NCBI GenBank assembly: GCA_011799875.1
Contig: CM022299.1
Coordinates: 215,084,070 to 215,148,069, forward strand
DNA: 64,000 bases
Source: Thinopyrum elongatum
Taxonomy: Eukaryota > Streptophyta > Magnoliopsida > Poales > Poaceae
Direction of reading: 5' to 3'
The translations under genes were made by a program, and so were the position numbers. Below, one piece after another: positions 45,966-56,765 of this stretch (position 1 is the stretch's first letter; each line of letters starts with the position of its first letter). Under the pieces are notes generated by a model. The model saw only the letters and a list, made by a program, of their open reading frames with translations. It made no database searches and was not told the origin of the DNA.

Positions 45966-47454
45966 AGCCGCGTGGCTCATGAGGAGCAATCCCCACGACA
46001 TGCTTCTTCAGCTACCTCGACGCTTCTACGACACCGATGCCAGGTGACTTTTTGGTTTGTTCAATTGAGGGCGCCCCTCGGGCTGCATTATCCTCAAGCT
46101 GTCGGGGCCCGCCCCTGCAGCTGTATCGTTTTACATGTATAAGAACTGGCTCCGCCTTTGATAAAATTTCCTTAATATTCCAACCTGTGTGCCCGACGCT
46201 TCGTCGCCATGAATGTCACCGCGCCCTCACAACCCCACCCTCAACCGCCTCATGATTAAGGGCGGGCACGGCGTCTGTGCTCGGGTTCGTCCCTGCAGTG
46301 TTGTTAAATCCAAGCAATCGAGCTCTGTCTCGCGGGCCAGTTCCCGTGCACGTCACCTCCTGGGGTCCTTGGTGCCTTGTCCTCGCATGAGCTAATCGCG
46401 AGTGGGCGAGTTAGGGCGCGTGGACCGGTTCGTTCGACCGCAGTCTGGTGCTTTGCCGTCGCGGGAGACGCGCGCCTGATGTCCTTCCTCGGGTTGTTGC
46501 ATGAGAAGACTTAGCACAATGTCTGTGCTCGGGTTCGTCCCTGCAGCGTTGGTAAACCCAAGCAACCGAGCTCTGTCTGGTGGGCCAGCCCCATTCACGT
46601 CACCTCCTATGGGTCCTTGGTGTTTGGCCTTCTCATGCGATGGCCTGCGGAGGTTCACTCGGCACAGGTCGCCCTCATCACTCAGGTTCATAAGAGCGCT
46701 CTGCGCCAAAAGTTCAGGCGCAACCCGCCTTGAGGTAGGGCCTCCTGAGTCCCGCGCTGGCTCATGAGTGCCCAGATACACCTCCTCAAAGTTTTGCCGT
46801 GCCGGCCACGCGTACGAACGAAATAGGGATGTACACGCCCGGAGACTCTAATACAGAGCTCCCTACCCATGCCCAGTGGAAGCCCCATGCTCCGCGCTAG
46901 CGGAATACGGTCGAACCGCGACCATGCCCACGCCCAGTGGAAGCCCCATGCTCCGCGCTGGTGAAAAAACAACTAAGGGCGCCCTATGGGTTGCATCAAC
47001 CTCAGGATGGCCTCTCGGCCCTTTACGCGGCACTGCTCGTAGCCTTCCCCTGGAATGCATGCGCAAGGGGGCTGGACATGGTGCCTACGCTCAGGCCAGG
47101 CCTGGCGCACACCACCTCACCAGGTCCCTGGTGCCTAGTCTTCCCGCGTCCCTCCCAGGCGAAGACTGACAAGGAAAGGTACGAAGGGCCCCAGATAAAC
47201 CTCGCTGCTGCCCGTGTACCTTCATGGGGGCCGCTCACACGTCAAGGGGGACCCCTGAGCATTGCGACTCAGGGGCCTCACTAGTCACGTAGCCCCTCAC
47301 CTCTTGGTTTCGTCATAGCATCGCGACCAGACATCCCAATGGCGGCCGAGGTATGTGCGGGGCTGGGCCTTGCCGACGTAGAGCACATAGGCAAGCAAGA
47401 AGGAAACCAAGCGCAAAAAAGGAAATCACGGAATCCAAATAGTTATTACAGGCA
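45966..47454 (+). other. A spacer between RT vestige and antisense gene
   Basis: No supported gene. GC-rich, with internal similarity (CGTCTGTGCTCGGGTTCGTCCCTGC-like text at ~46270 and ~46525) and two copies of GCCCAGTGGAAGCCCCATGC at 46871 and 46932 (61-bp offset). Homologous, inverted, to 56766-58240 in B. Confidence 0.6.
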
Positions 47455-47839
47455 TCAAACATACTGTAAATTCAAGCAAAGTCTTCCGCCTCCATGAGGC
47501 ATGATAAGTGTCGCAGGATAAATTTTAAGAGGAGGGATCGCTGTCGCCATGGCCGTCGCCGCCACCTGCTCAGCCGCGATGGACTCGTCTTCAACATCAC
47601 TGCCGCCGCCATCATCGCCGTCGCTACTGCCCGCCTCAGCCATCATAGGGTCGGCGTCGGAGTTGCAAATAAACTTCTTTAGTAGTGTGTCCACATGGTC
47701 CTTCACGGCCGCCGCCGTGGTGGCACGGAGTTCAAGAGCAATCGAGCCGATCACCGCATCGAAGTTGAAGCCAGGATCGTGGAGGTAGAGGTGGCTGAAG
47801 ACTCGCGTTGCTGCCATGGAGAAGATGTCGCGGCACTCC
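47455..47839 (-). pseudogene. A antisense gene, 3' end (C-terminus)
   Basis: Last part of the antisense gene continued from 49555-52478, beyond the solo LTR. It reads RVFSHLYLHDPGFNFDAVI, AVKDHVDTLLKKFICNSDAD and an acidic DGDDGGGSDVEDES tail; B has the matching end at 56480-56765. The target duplication ACTCC (47835-47839) marks the insertion. Confidence 0.75.
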
Positions 47840-49554
47840 TGAAGGAAAAATGCCCTAGAGGCAAGAATAAAGTTGTTATTTATATTTCCTTATATCATGA
47901 TAAATGTTTATTATTCATGCTAGAATTGTATTAACCGTAAACTTAATACATGTGTGAATACATAGACAAAACAAAGTGTCCCTAGTATGCCTCTACTTGA
48001 CTAGCTCGTTTATCAAAGATGGTTAAGTTTCCTAACCATAGACATGTGTTGTCATTTGATGAACGGGATCACATCATTAGGAGAATGATGTGATGGACAA
48101 GACCCATCCGTTAGCTTAGCATAATGATCGTTAAGTTTATTGCTATAGCTTTCTTCATGACTTATACATATTCCTCTGACTATGAGATTATGCATCTCCC
48201 GAATACCGGAGGAACACTTTGTGTGCTATCAAACGTCACAACGTAACTGGGTGATTATAAAGATGCTCTACAGGTGTCTCCGATGGTGTTTGTTGAGTTG
48301 GCATAGATCGAGATTAGGATTTGTCACTCCGATTGTCGGAGAGGTATCTCTGGTTCCTCTCGGTAATGCACATCATATGAAGCCTTGCAAGCAATGTGAC
48401 TAATGAGTTAGTTACAGGATGATGCATTACGGAATGAGTAAAGAGACTTGCCGGTAACGAGATTGAACTAGGTATGATGATACCGACGATCGAACCTCGG
48501 GCAAGTAACATACCGATGACAAAGGGAACAACGTATGTTGTTATGCGGTTTGACCGATAAAGATCTTCGTAGAATATGTATGAGCCAATATGAGCATCCA
48601 GGTTCCGCTATTGGTTATTGACCGGAGAAGTGTCTCGGTCATGTCTACATAGTTCTCGAACCCGTAGGGTCCGCACGCTTAACGTTCGATGACGATTTGT
48701 ATTATGAGTTATGTGATTTGATGACCGAAGTTTGTTCGGAGTCTCGGATGAGATCACGGACATGACGGGGAGTCTCGAAATGATCGAGAGGTAAAGATTC
48801 ATATATTGGAAGGCTATATTCGGACATCGGAAAGGTTCCGAGTGATTCGGGTATTTTTCGGAGTACTGGGGAGTTACGGGAATTCACTGGGAGAAGTAAT
48901 GGGCCTTATTGGGCCATACGGGAAATAGGAGGCAACAGCCAGGAGGTGGCGCGCGCCCCCCCGAAGCCCAGTCCGAATTGGACAAGGGGTTTGGGGCGCG
49001 GCCCCCCTCTCTCTTCCTTCCCCCTTCTCCTTTAGGTGGAAACCTACTAGGACTTGGAGTCCTAGTAGGATTCTCTTCCTCCTGGCGCGCCCTACAGGGC
49101 CGGACAACCTTCTCCCTCTCTCCTTTATATACGGGGAGGGGGGCACCCCATAGACACACAAGTTGATTGTTTTTAGCCGTGTGCGGTGCCCCCCTCCACA
49201 GATTTCCACCTCGGTCACATTTTCGGAGAGCTTAGGCGAAGCCCTGCCGGAATCACTTCATCATCACCGTCACCACGCCGTCGTGCTGACGAAACTCTCC
49301 CTCGGCCTCAACTGGATCAAGAGTTCGAGGGACGTCACCGAGCTGAACGTGTGCAGATCGCGGAGGTGCCGTATGTTCGGTACTTGGATCGGTTGGACCG
49401 CGAAGACGTTCGACTACATCAATCGCATTACTAAACGCTTCCGCTTTCGGTCTACGAGGGTACGTGGACACACTCTCCCCGCTCGTTGCTATGCTTCTCC
49501 TAGATAAATCTTGCGTGATCGTAGGAATTTTTTTGAAATACTACGTTCCCAACA
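47840..49554 (+). mobile_element. Solo LTR of an Angela/BARE-like copia element
   Basis: 1715 bp, TGAAGGAAAAATGCCCTAG...CGTTCCCAACA, flanked by ACTCC at 47835-47839 and 49555-49559. No internal sequence: the classic product of LTR-LTR recombination. TATA box TTTATATA at 49124-49131. The opening ATGCCCTAGAGGCAA and CCGGTAACGAGATTGAAC text resemble Angela/BARE/WIS LTRs (recollection). It splits the coiled-coil exon of A's antisense gene. Confidence 0.9.
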
Positions 49555-52478
49555 ACTCCCCCTCCAGGATGGATTCCACCTTGGCGGCGGCGCCTTCGAG
49601 CTCCTCGGCAAGTTTGGAAGAGAGCCCAGCATAGCCACCCTCAGGGGTCACGAGTGGGTCCTTAAACCCTCCCCTGCAGATGGACTGCATCTCCTGGTGA
49701 ATTCTGAGCCCGAGGGAAGGGAAGGCATCATGCTCTGCGGCTGCTCTTCCCTCAGCGACAGCAAGGGTCTTCTCCCTGGCGTCCAGCCGGGCCGTTGCCT
49801 CGGACATGTGCTTGGCGTGGGATGCTTGGGCTCCATCCGCCTCTTCCTTCAGCTTGGCCAGGCGCTCGCGCTCCGCGGCTTGGTCGTCAGCTATTTTCGA
49901 CAGCACGGAGTCACAACCGGCGAGCTACGCATCGCGAGCCTTGAGGTCATCTTCCTACTGTTGAAGCTGCTGCGCGCACGCGGCCTGTTCCTCCTGGAGC
50001 GCCTTCAGATTGGTCTCTGCACCACCGCAGCGCTTCGCAGCTGCGACCGCCTCGACATGCGCCGCGTCGTGGGCAACCTTTGCCTCGTCGACCTCCCTCC
50101 TGGTCTCGGCGGCGAGGGCCTCGCCCCGATCCTGGGCCACCTTGCTGGCCCTAGACATGTCACGCCACCCCGCGGCGAGCTTCAGGTGCTCCTTCTTGAG
50201 GCGCTTCTCGGCATCCTGGAGATCCACTTTGAGCCGGTCGAGCACGGCGTGGGCGTCGGTCAAGGCCCCACGTCTGATCAGGGGGTTGTAGCTCATGAGC
50301 TCGAGGGCTGGCTATGGAGGAATTGCCGCGACGTCCCGAGCTGGCATCACCACGGTGGGAGGACTCGTGACGCCCTCCGCCGGAGGAGCAGGGGGCTTCC
50401 CACCGCTCCTTGTGTCTAGCCCTAGCGTCGCGCCGCTGGAGGTTGCCGTGTCGACCGCCATGATCGTGGGCGTCGGTCCTCTTGGGGCTGCGCCGTGGTC
50501 TGCGGGTCGCCGCGCCCGAAAGCGGGGGCTGGAGCGGCAGGAGGGACCAAGGCCGCCGTCCCCTCCCCAAGATCGGGGGCATCGCGGCCGAAGCAAGTGG
50601 CTCGGTGGGCCAAATCACCGAGGCCTCTACGACCGGCCCCCGAACGGCGCCGGCAAGGCGCTAGGAGCGGGCAGCACACCTGCGCACCCTGGCACGGCGC
50701 CGCCTGCATGCCCGAGGATTGCGCCTGGCCGACGCGGTGTGCCTCCACGCCCGCCAAGGCCGTGACCGAGTGCCGACGGCGCCTTCAGGAGAAGGGGCCC
50801 CTTCGACGTGACTCTTATCATCTTCTTCTTCTTCGTCGCGTCACCACCCCTGGTCGTCAAGAGGGGAATAATATGAATAGACGCGCAACCAATGCCCAGT
50901 CAAAAAGCGGGGGAGGTCACTTACTCGTCTGGTGCGGCCCACTTGCTCTTCTTCTCCTCTTTGGCAGGGGCCGAGGTGCCCCCGCTCTTCTCCGGCGTGG
51001 CCTTGGTCGCGTCCCAGGGGCTGTCGGAGTGGCCATCGACTGGCCCCACCACGGCATCGCCGCTCGGAGGGGTGAGGAGACTAGCCTGAGGGGCCATGGC
51101 CGAGGAGGGCGTTCCGCCCCGGCAAAGGCCGTCCCGTCCTTCGACTGGGTGCCTGTTGAGGACGGGCCTGACTCCTTGGCCGCTGCGCTGAGGCATGGGG
51201 AGCCCACCGAGGAGGGTGCTACCGCGCCAAAGTTTGAGGCCGCCCGGCCAGATTCTCGCGTCGTCCGGGAGGCGGGCTCTGGTCGTCGGGGGACCCTGAC
51301 GAAGCATGGGGAGTCTGCGGCCAAAAGCTCGTCGGCATCATCGTCGTCTTCAAGATTGCGGAGAAGCTCGCATTGCGACGGCAGGGACACTGACACGGGG
51401 GAATTGGGGTGGTCAGACGGCTCGAGCCCCAGCTCGTTGAAGGCGAGCATGGTGGCAACCAGGCCCTCCCTGTCGTCGCGGCGGTACAAGGGGGCGTAGG
51501 CCTCGGGGACGTCCCTCGGATCGCCGCCGAGTAGAGCCATCATGGCCGTGTCCAGCTCCTCACATGTTAGGCCGGCGGGGCATAGCCTTATGTCATCCCT
51601 CGCGCCCTGGTACTCCCACAGGGGCTTCGAGTGCCACTGGAGCGGAGCCAAGTGCTGCGTTAGGAACTCCTTCACGATCATCGCCCCGTCAACAACTTGG
51701 CCTTCATGTCTGCGGCTATCCTCTCCAGGACGGGCTGCGCCCGCGGGTCAATGAGCTTCGCGGAACCCCACTCCAGGGTCCGCTCGGGCAGCTCCATCGA
51801 GGGCTCGAGGAGCGGATTGGAGCCCTAGACGTCCACGAAGACCCAGTGGTGCCGAAAACCTTCCACCTTCTTCCCGGCCTTCGAGAGCACATTCCCCTTC
51901 TGGACCGCGACAAACAAGACACACGCGGACCACTGCTCCCGGTCGTGGAATCGCAAGCTAAAATGGTGGTGGAAGAGGGCCATGGAAGGCCTCACGCCCA
52001 TGAAGGCCTCGCAGTAGAAGGCGAAAGTGGACAGGAGGAGAATGGAGTTAGGCTGGAGATGGAGGGCATGGATCTTGTAGTGCTCGAGGATGGCGCAGAA
52101 GAGCTCCGAGAAGGGCGGGACAAGCCCTGAGAAGATGCTATAAAGGAAGAAGGGGTAGACTATCTTTGCCAAGGTGCTCCGCTCTGCAGAGCCGTCCCAG
52201 ACCAATGTTTCGCCCCATTCGTTTGTTTCGCCCGCCGTCAGTGGGAGCACGGGGCCGAGATCCTCCTCCTTGGCAACGGTGGAGACCGCAAGTGCCGGCA
52301 GGAGAGAGGAGGAGGTCGTGGCCTGAGCCGCAGGGTTCGATTTCCCGACAGGTACTATCCAAGAAATCCTTGGTGGCGGGGGAACGAAGAGAAGGATGGC
52401 GTTGCGATAGGATCTGGAGGAGCTTCTAGCTGAGAAGGGGATCAGGAGCAAGGCGAAGGGGGGCAATGATGGCTCCAT
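49555..52478 (-). pseudogene. A antisense gene: gypsy-type-transposon domain plus coiled coil
   Basis: Opposite-strand gene between pol remnant and PPT. From ATG 52478 (an in-frame ATG at 52562 also exists): basic/hydrophobic N-terminus, PVGKSNPA, TLAKIVYPFF, SGLVPPFSELFCAILEHYKI, LHLQPNSILLLSTFAFYCEA and FMGVRPSMALFHHHFSL, the pattern of the plant 'putative gypsy type transposon' domain (PF04195, from memory). Next WEYQGARDDIR, an acidic LEDDDDADELL, a Lys-rich KEEKKSKWAAPDE, an intron (50850-50924), and KKKKM leading to a long coiled coil (RLKVDLQDAEKRLKKEHLKL, ERERLAKLKEEADGAQASHA). A TAG at 51825-51827 and at least two frame changes break it. Molecular function unknown. Confidence 0.75.
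50850..50924 (-). other. Intron in the A antisense gene
   Basis: 75 nt on the coding strand, GTAAGTGACC...CTTGACGACCAG. Splicing joins PDE to GGDATKKKK in frame. Unspliced RNA meets TAA at once (GAC GAG TAA). B has a 76-nt intron at the same place with identical donor and acceptor but a diverged middle. Confidence 0.75.
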
Positions 52479-52653
52479 GGTGCATGCCAGGCTTTTTGTC
52501 ACTCTGACAATTGCCGAGGCGACGTGGGAAAGTGGAGGCGTCCGCGTCCCGTCGCGCGCCACGCGTCAAGCTTGGCCCGTAGGTGATTGGGGCCCGCGTC
52601 GCTTCGCCCTTCGCCTCTTGCCTTCGCTTCAAAGCTAGGACGGGCGCGCCTTG

Positions 52654-52668
52654 GGCCCATGGGCTACT
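52654..52668 (+). promoter_or_regulatory. A polypurine tract
   Basis: GGGCCCATGGGCTAC directly before the 3' LTR. The flanking ~180 bp (52490-52650) are shared with D (9800-9960), after which the two antisense genes diverge completely. No TATA like that of D is seen upstream of A's antisense ATG. Confidence 0.72.
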
Positions 52669-53558
52669 GTCGGCGTTCTGGGATCGGGGGTACCCAAACT
52701 TGTCTGCCTATAGCCCAGCACGTGGCCATGTTGATGGCCCAGTTACAAGGCTCCGTGAGCAAGGCCCTCACGAGGGCCCTCCGGCCTCGCAAGGCGAACG
52801 ACACCAAGACCTCTCGAGAGGCAGTTCCCCGAGCCTGCCTCCCGAGGAGCAAAGATTTCTATGCAGGTACCCCACCTCGCGAGGCTTGCAGTGACGTGAG
52901 CCATGACGACTAGGGCCAGGCGGGCGCCAGCGGGCGTGGAGGAGGACAATTTCCTCTTTGGTGCTAAGGAGGCAAGGACCAGCGCGGGTTCCCGAGGGAT
53001 CCCCCAAAAGTTTCCATTTCGGTGCAACAAGACCAAGACCACGAGCTCGGCACGACGGATGTCATCACCGAGCCCACCACCGCGTCATGGCCAGAAGCTT
53101 TGCAGGCGAAGACCACCTTTCTTCAGGATAAGGTGTACCTCTTGTCCCCATTCAAGTTGGCCGTTGTGGAATCCCTTCCCGCCTAAGCTATGAGGGAAGA
53201 GGACCAAGGCCACTATAAATATAGGCTAGTCTCCACCGAAGAGAGGGCCGGATCCGATTCTGTTCTTCTCTAGGGAGAACCATTCTTACCCACTGAGCCC
53301 TCGCGAGGTCGCTCACCCACTGTACTAGATCATCCTCAACCTCCTCGTGAGGCCAATCCACCACAAAGCAGGAGTAGGGTCTTACACCATAAGGTGGCCC
53401 GAACCTGTGTAAACTGCCATGTCCTTCCTTTCCCCGCTCGCATGAACTCGACGAGGCCAAGCCATGGAGTGATGAGCTTGAGGCTGCGACTAGGCTATAT
53501 TTTCATACACGCGCCATAGTTCGAACCTTGTTGGGTCCGCGGAGCCCCGATTCCGACA
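52669..53558 (+). repeat. A 3' LTR (890 bp)
   Basis: TGTCGGCGTTCTGGG...GATTCCGACA, same family as the D and C LTRs. TATA box CTATAAATATA at 53213-53223; CTCGCGAG palindromes, for example at 53305. B sequence starts at 53559. Confidence 0.92.
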
Positions 53559-56500
53559 CCCGCCGGCATCGATGACTCTTCGAATGGTGCCCGTCGGGAA
53601 ATCGAAGCCTGTGGTACAGGCTGCGACCTCCTCATCCCTTCCGCCGGCGCTCGCAACCTCCTCCATTGCCAAGGAGGGGGACCTCACCCCCGTGCTCCCA
53701 CTGACGGCGGGCGACACGAACAAGTGGGGCGAGACCCTAATCTGGGCCGGTTCCACGGAGCGGAGTACCTTGGCGAAGACAGTCTACCCTTTCTTCCTCC
53801 ACAACGTCTTCTCAGGGCTCGTCCCGCCCTTCTCGGAGTTTTTCTCTGCTATCCTCAGGCACTACAAGATCCACGCCCTCCATCTCCAACCTAACTCCAT
53901 TCTCCTCTTGTCCACCTTCGCCTTCTACTGCGAGGCCTTCTTGGGCGTGAAGACTTTAGTGGCCCTCTTCCGCCACCATTTCAGCTTGTGATTGCACAAT
54001 TGGGAGCAGTAGTCAGCGTGCTTCTCCTTCGTCGCAGTTCAGAGCGGAAATCTGCTCCTGAAAGCCTGGAAGGTGGAGGGTTTCCGGCACCGCTGGGTCT
54101 TCCTGGACGTCCAGGGTTTTGATCCACTCCTTGAGCTCCCAAAGGAGCTGCCCAAGCGGATCCCAAATTGGGGTTCCGCTAAGCTCACCGACCCATGGGC
54201 GCAGCCCATCCTGGAGAGGATAGCCTCAGACATGGAGGCTAAGCTGCTGACGGGGGTGATGACCGTGAAGGAGTTCCTGATGCAGCGCTTGGCGCCGCTC
54301 CAATCGCACTCGAAGCTCCCATGGGAGTACCAGGGCATGAGGGATGACATAAGGCCGCGCCCCGCCGGCCTGACATGTGAGGAGCTTGACACGGCCTTGA
54401 TGGCTCTGCTCGGTGACGATCCGGGGGACGTCCCCGAGGCCTACGCCCCCTTATACTGCCACGACGACAAGGAGGATCTAGTTGCCATAATGCCCGCCTT
54501 CAACGAGTTGGGGCTTGAGCCGTCAGACCACCCCAATTCCCCCATGCCGGTGTCCTCCAGCAACAGCAGGAACAAAGAGGATTCAAAGGGGACTAGGATG
54601 ACGACCTGGAGGAGGTGTCCCCGCCCTCACAGCGCGAGCTTCTCCGCAATCTTGAGGACGACGATGATGCCGACAAGCTCCTAGCCAGGGACTCCCCGTG
54701 CTTTGTCAGGGTCACTAGGCGGCCGGAGCCCGCTCCCCGGACGATGCGAGCGTTCGGTCAGGCGGCCTCTGGCAGGGGCATGGTAACGCCCACTCTGGGG
54801 GCTCCCCACGCCTTAGTGGAGCAGCCAGGGAGTCGGGCCCGTCATTGACAAGCACCTAGTTGAAGGACAGGGCGGCCACCGGCGGGGCGGGCACGGCCTC
54901 TTCGTCCATGACCCCCCAGGCTGACCTCCTCACCCCTCCAGGCGGCGACACCATGGCGGGCCCATCGTCAGCCACTCCGCCAGCCCCCAGGATGCGGCCA
55001 AGGCCACACCGAAGAAGAGTGGGGGCGCCTCGGCCTCCGCTGAAGAGGAAAAGAAGAGGAAGTGGGCCGCGCCAGATAAGTAAGTGACCTTCTTTGCTCC
55101 CCGACCAGGTACTGATCGCTCATGTATTCACATCATTTCCCCTCTTGACGACCAGAAGTGGTGATGTGGCAAAGAAGAAGAAGAAGATGGGCGTCGCCAC
55201 AAAGGGGCCCCTTGTCCTGAAGGTGCCATAGGCACTCGGTCACGGCCTTAGCGGGTGCGGAGGCACACCGCGTCGGCCTGGCGCAACCCTTGGGCGCACA
55301 GGTGGCACCACGCCAGGGCGCGTGGTCGTGCCGCCCGCTCCTGGTGCCTTACCGTTGCCACTCGGGGGGCCGGTCGTAGAGGCCATGTTGATCCAGCCCA
55401 CCGTGCCACTTGCTTTGGCCGCAACACCTCCGGCCTCGGGGGAGGGGGAGGTGGCCTCACCCCTTCATGCCGCTCCAGTCCCCCGCTTCCGAGCGCGACG
55501 ACTCGCAGTCCGCGGCGTAGCCTCAAGCGACCCCTATGCCCGGGGCCAAGGTGGTTGACATGGCAACCCCCGATCATGCGGCGCAAGAGCTAGCCACGAA
55601 GAGCGGCATGGAGCCTCCTACACCTCCGGGGGAAGGTGTTGCGAGCCCTCCCGCCGTGGTGGCGCCGGCTCGGGACGTCGCGGCAATTCCTCCACGGCCA
55701 ACCCTCGAGCTCATGAGTTATGACCCCCTGATCTGGTGCGGGGCCTTGACCGACGCCTACGCCGCGCTCGACTGGCTCAAGGCGGACCACCAGGACGCTG
55801 ACGAGCGCCTCATGCAGGACCGCCTGAAGCTCGTCGCGGGGTGGCGTCATCTGTCTACGGCCAGCAAGGCGACCCAGGATCGGGCCGAGGCCCTCGCCGC
55901 CAAGAGCAGGAAGGAGGCTGACGAGGCGAGGACTGCCCGTGACATGGCACGTGCCGAGGTGGATGCGGCTGTCAAGCGCTGCGACGATGCGAAGGCCAAC
56001 CTGAAGGCGCTCCAGGAGGAACAGGCCGCACGCGCGCAGCTGCTTCAACAACAGGAAGATGACCTCAAGGCTCGTGAGGCGTAGCTCGCCAATCGCGACT
56101 CCGTGCTATCAAAAGCAGCTAACGACCAGGCCGCGGAGTGCGAGCGCCTGACCAAGCTGAAGGAGGAGGTGGCCGAAGCCCAAGCATCCCACGCCAAGCA
56201 CGTCTCCGAGGCGATGGCCCGGCTGGATGCCAGGGAGAAGACCCTAGCTGACACCGAAGGAAGAGCAGCCGTGGAGCATGACGCCTTCCCCTCCCTCGAG
56301 CTCAGGATTCTCCAGGCGCTACAGTCCATCTACATGGGAGGGTTTAGGGACCCGCTCATGACCCCTGAGGGTGGCTACACAGGGCTCTCTTCCAAACTTG
56401 CCGAGGAGCTCGAAGGCGCCGCCGCCAAGGTGGACTCCATCCTGGAGGAGGACTGCCGCAACCTCTTCTCCATGGCAACAATGCGCATCTTCAGCCACCT

Positions 56501-56765
56501 CTTCCTCCGTGATCTCGGCTTCAACTTCGATGCGGTGATCGGCCTGGTTGCTCTTGAATCCTGTGCCACCATGACGGTGGCCGTGAAAGACCATGTGGAC
56601 GCACTGCTGCAGAAGTTCATTTGCAACTCTGACGCCGACCCTGCCACGACTGAGGCGGGCGGTAGCGACAGCGACGTTGGCGGCGGTAGCGATGTTGAAG
56701 ACGAGTCTGTCGTGACTGAGGAAGGTGGCAGTGATGGCCATGGCAACGGTGATCCCTCCTCATAG
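53559..56765 (+). pseudogene. B antisense gene: gypsy-type-transposon domain, intron, coiled coil
   Basis: Same gene as in A, uninterrupted by the solo LTR but lacking the first ~45 codons. PF04195-like domain at 53600-54200 (SGLVPPFSEFFSAILRHYKI, FYCEAFLGVKTLVALFRHHF) with stops near 53989 (TGA) and 54010 (TAG). Then WEYQGMRDDIR, a frame change near 54570, LEDDDDADKLL and EEEKKRKWAAPDK, an intron 55080-55155, then SGDVAKKKKKMG. A stop at 55227-55229 and frame changes follow. A coiled coil (DEARTARDMARAEVDAAVKR, CERLTKLKEEVAEAQASHAK) occupies two frames separated by TAG 56082-56084. The C-terminal LEGAAAKVDSILEEDCRNLF and acidic DVGGGSDVEDES tail end at 56765. About 1,000 residues when intact (inferred). 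Role unknown; the Lys-rich patch could be a nuclear signal. Confidence 0.75.
55080..55155 (+). other. Intron in the B antisense gene
   Basis: 76 nt, GTAAGTGACC...CTTGACGACCAG, with a branch-like TACTGAT about 40 bases before the acceptor. Splicing gives PDK-SGDVAKKKK in frame; retention gives GAT AAG TAA, immediate termination. Confidence 0.77.

Larger units (their letters stand above)
21120..53558 (+). mobile_element. A: non-autonomous Tat-like element, interrupted three times
   Basis: Plus-strand element in pieces: 21120-22765 (gag), 44752-47839 (protease, RT vestige, spacer, end of antisense gene), 49555-53558 (antisense gene, PPT, 3' LTR). F1 cut it at 21119/21120, S at 22765/44752 (TSD GCTGC/GCCGC), and the solo LTR at 47840-49554 (TSD ACTCC). 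Its 5' LTR and gag start are left of the window. There is no RT, RNase H or integrase beyond a short vestige. A's LTR ends at 53558 exactly where the antisense gene of B resumes, so A inserted into B in opposite orientation. Confidence 0.88.

Noticed and set aside
46100..47300. Possible host gene exons in the A spacer (frames to ~130 codons)
   Set aside because: The region is homologous to the B spacer, frames are not shared between the copies, and no splice or domain pattern appears.
50295..51499. Plus-strand frames of 156 and 334 codons opposite the A antisense gene
   Set aside because: They are GC-rich shadows; the minus-strand frame matches B, has the conserved intron and coiled coil, and the plus frames do not recur in B.
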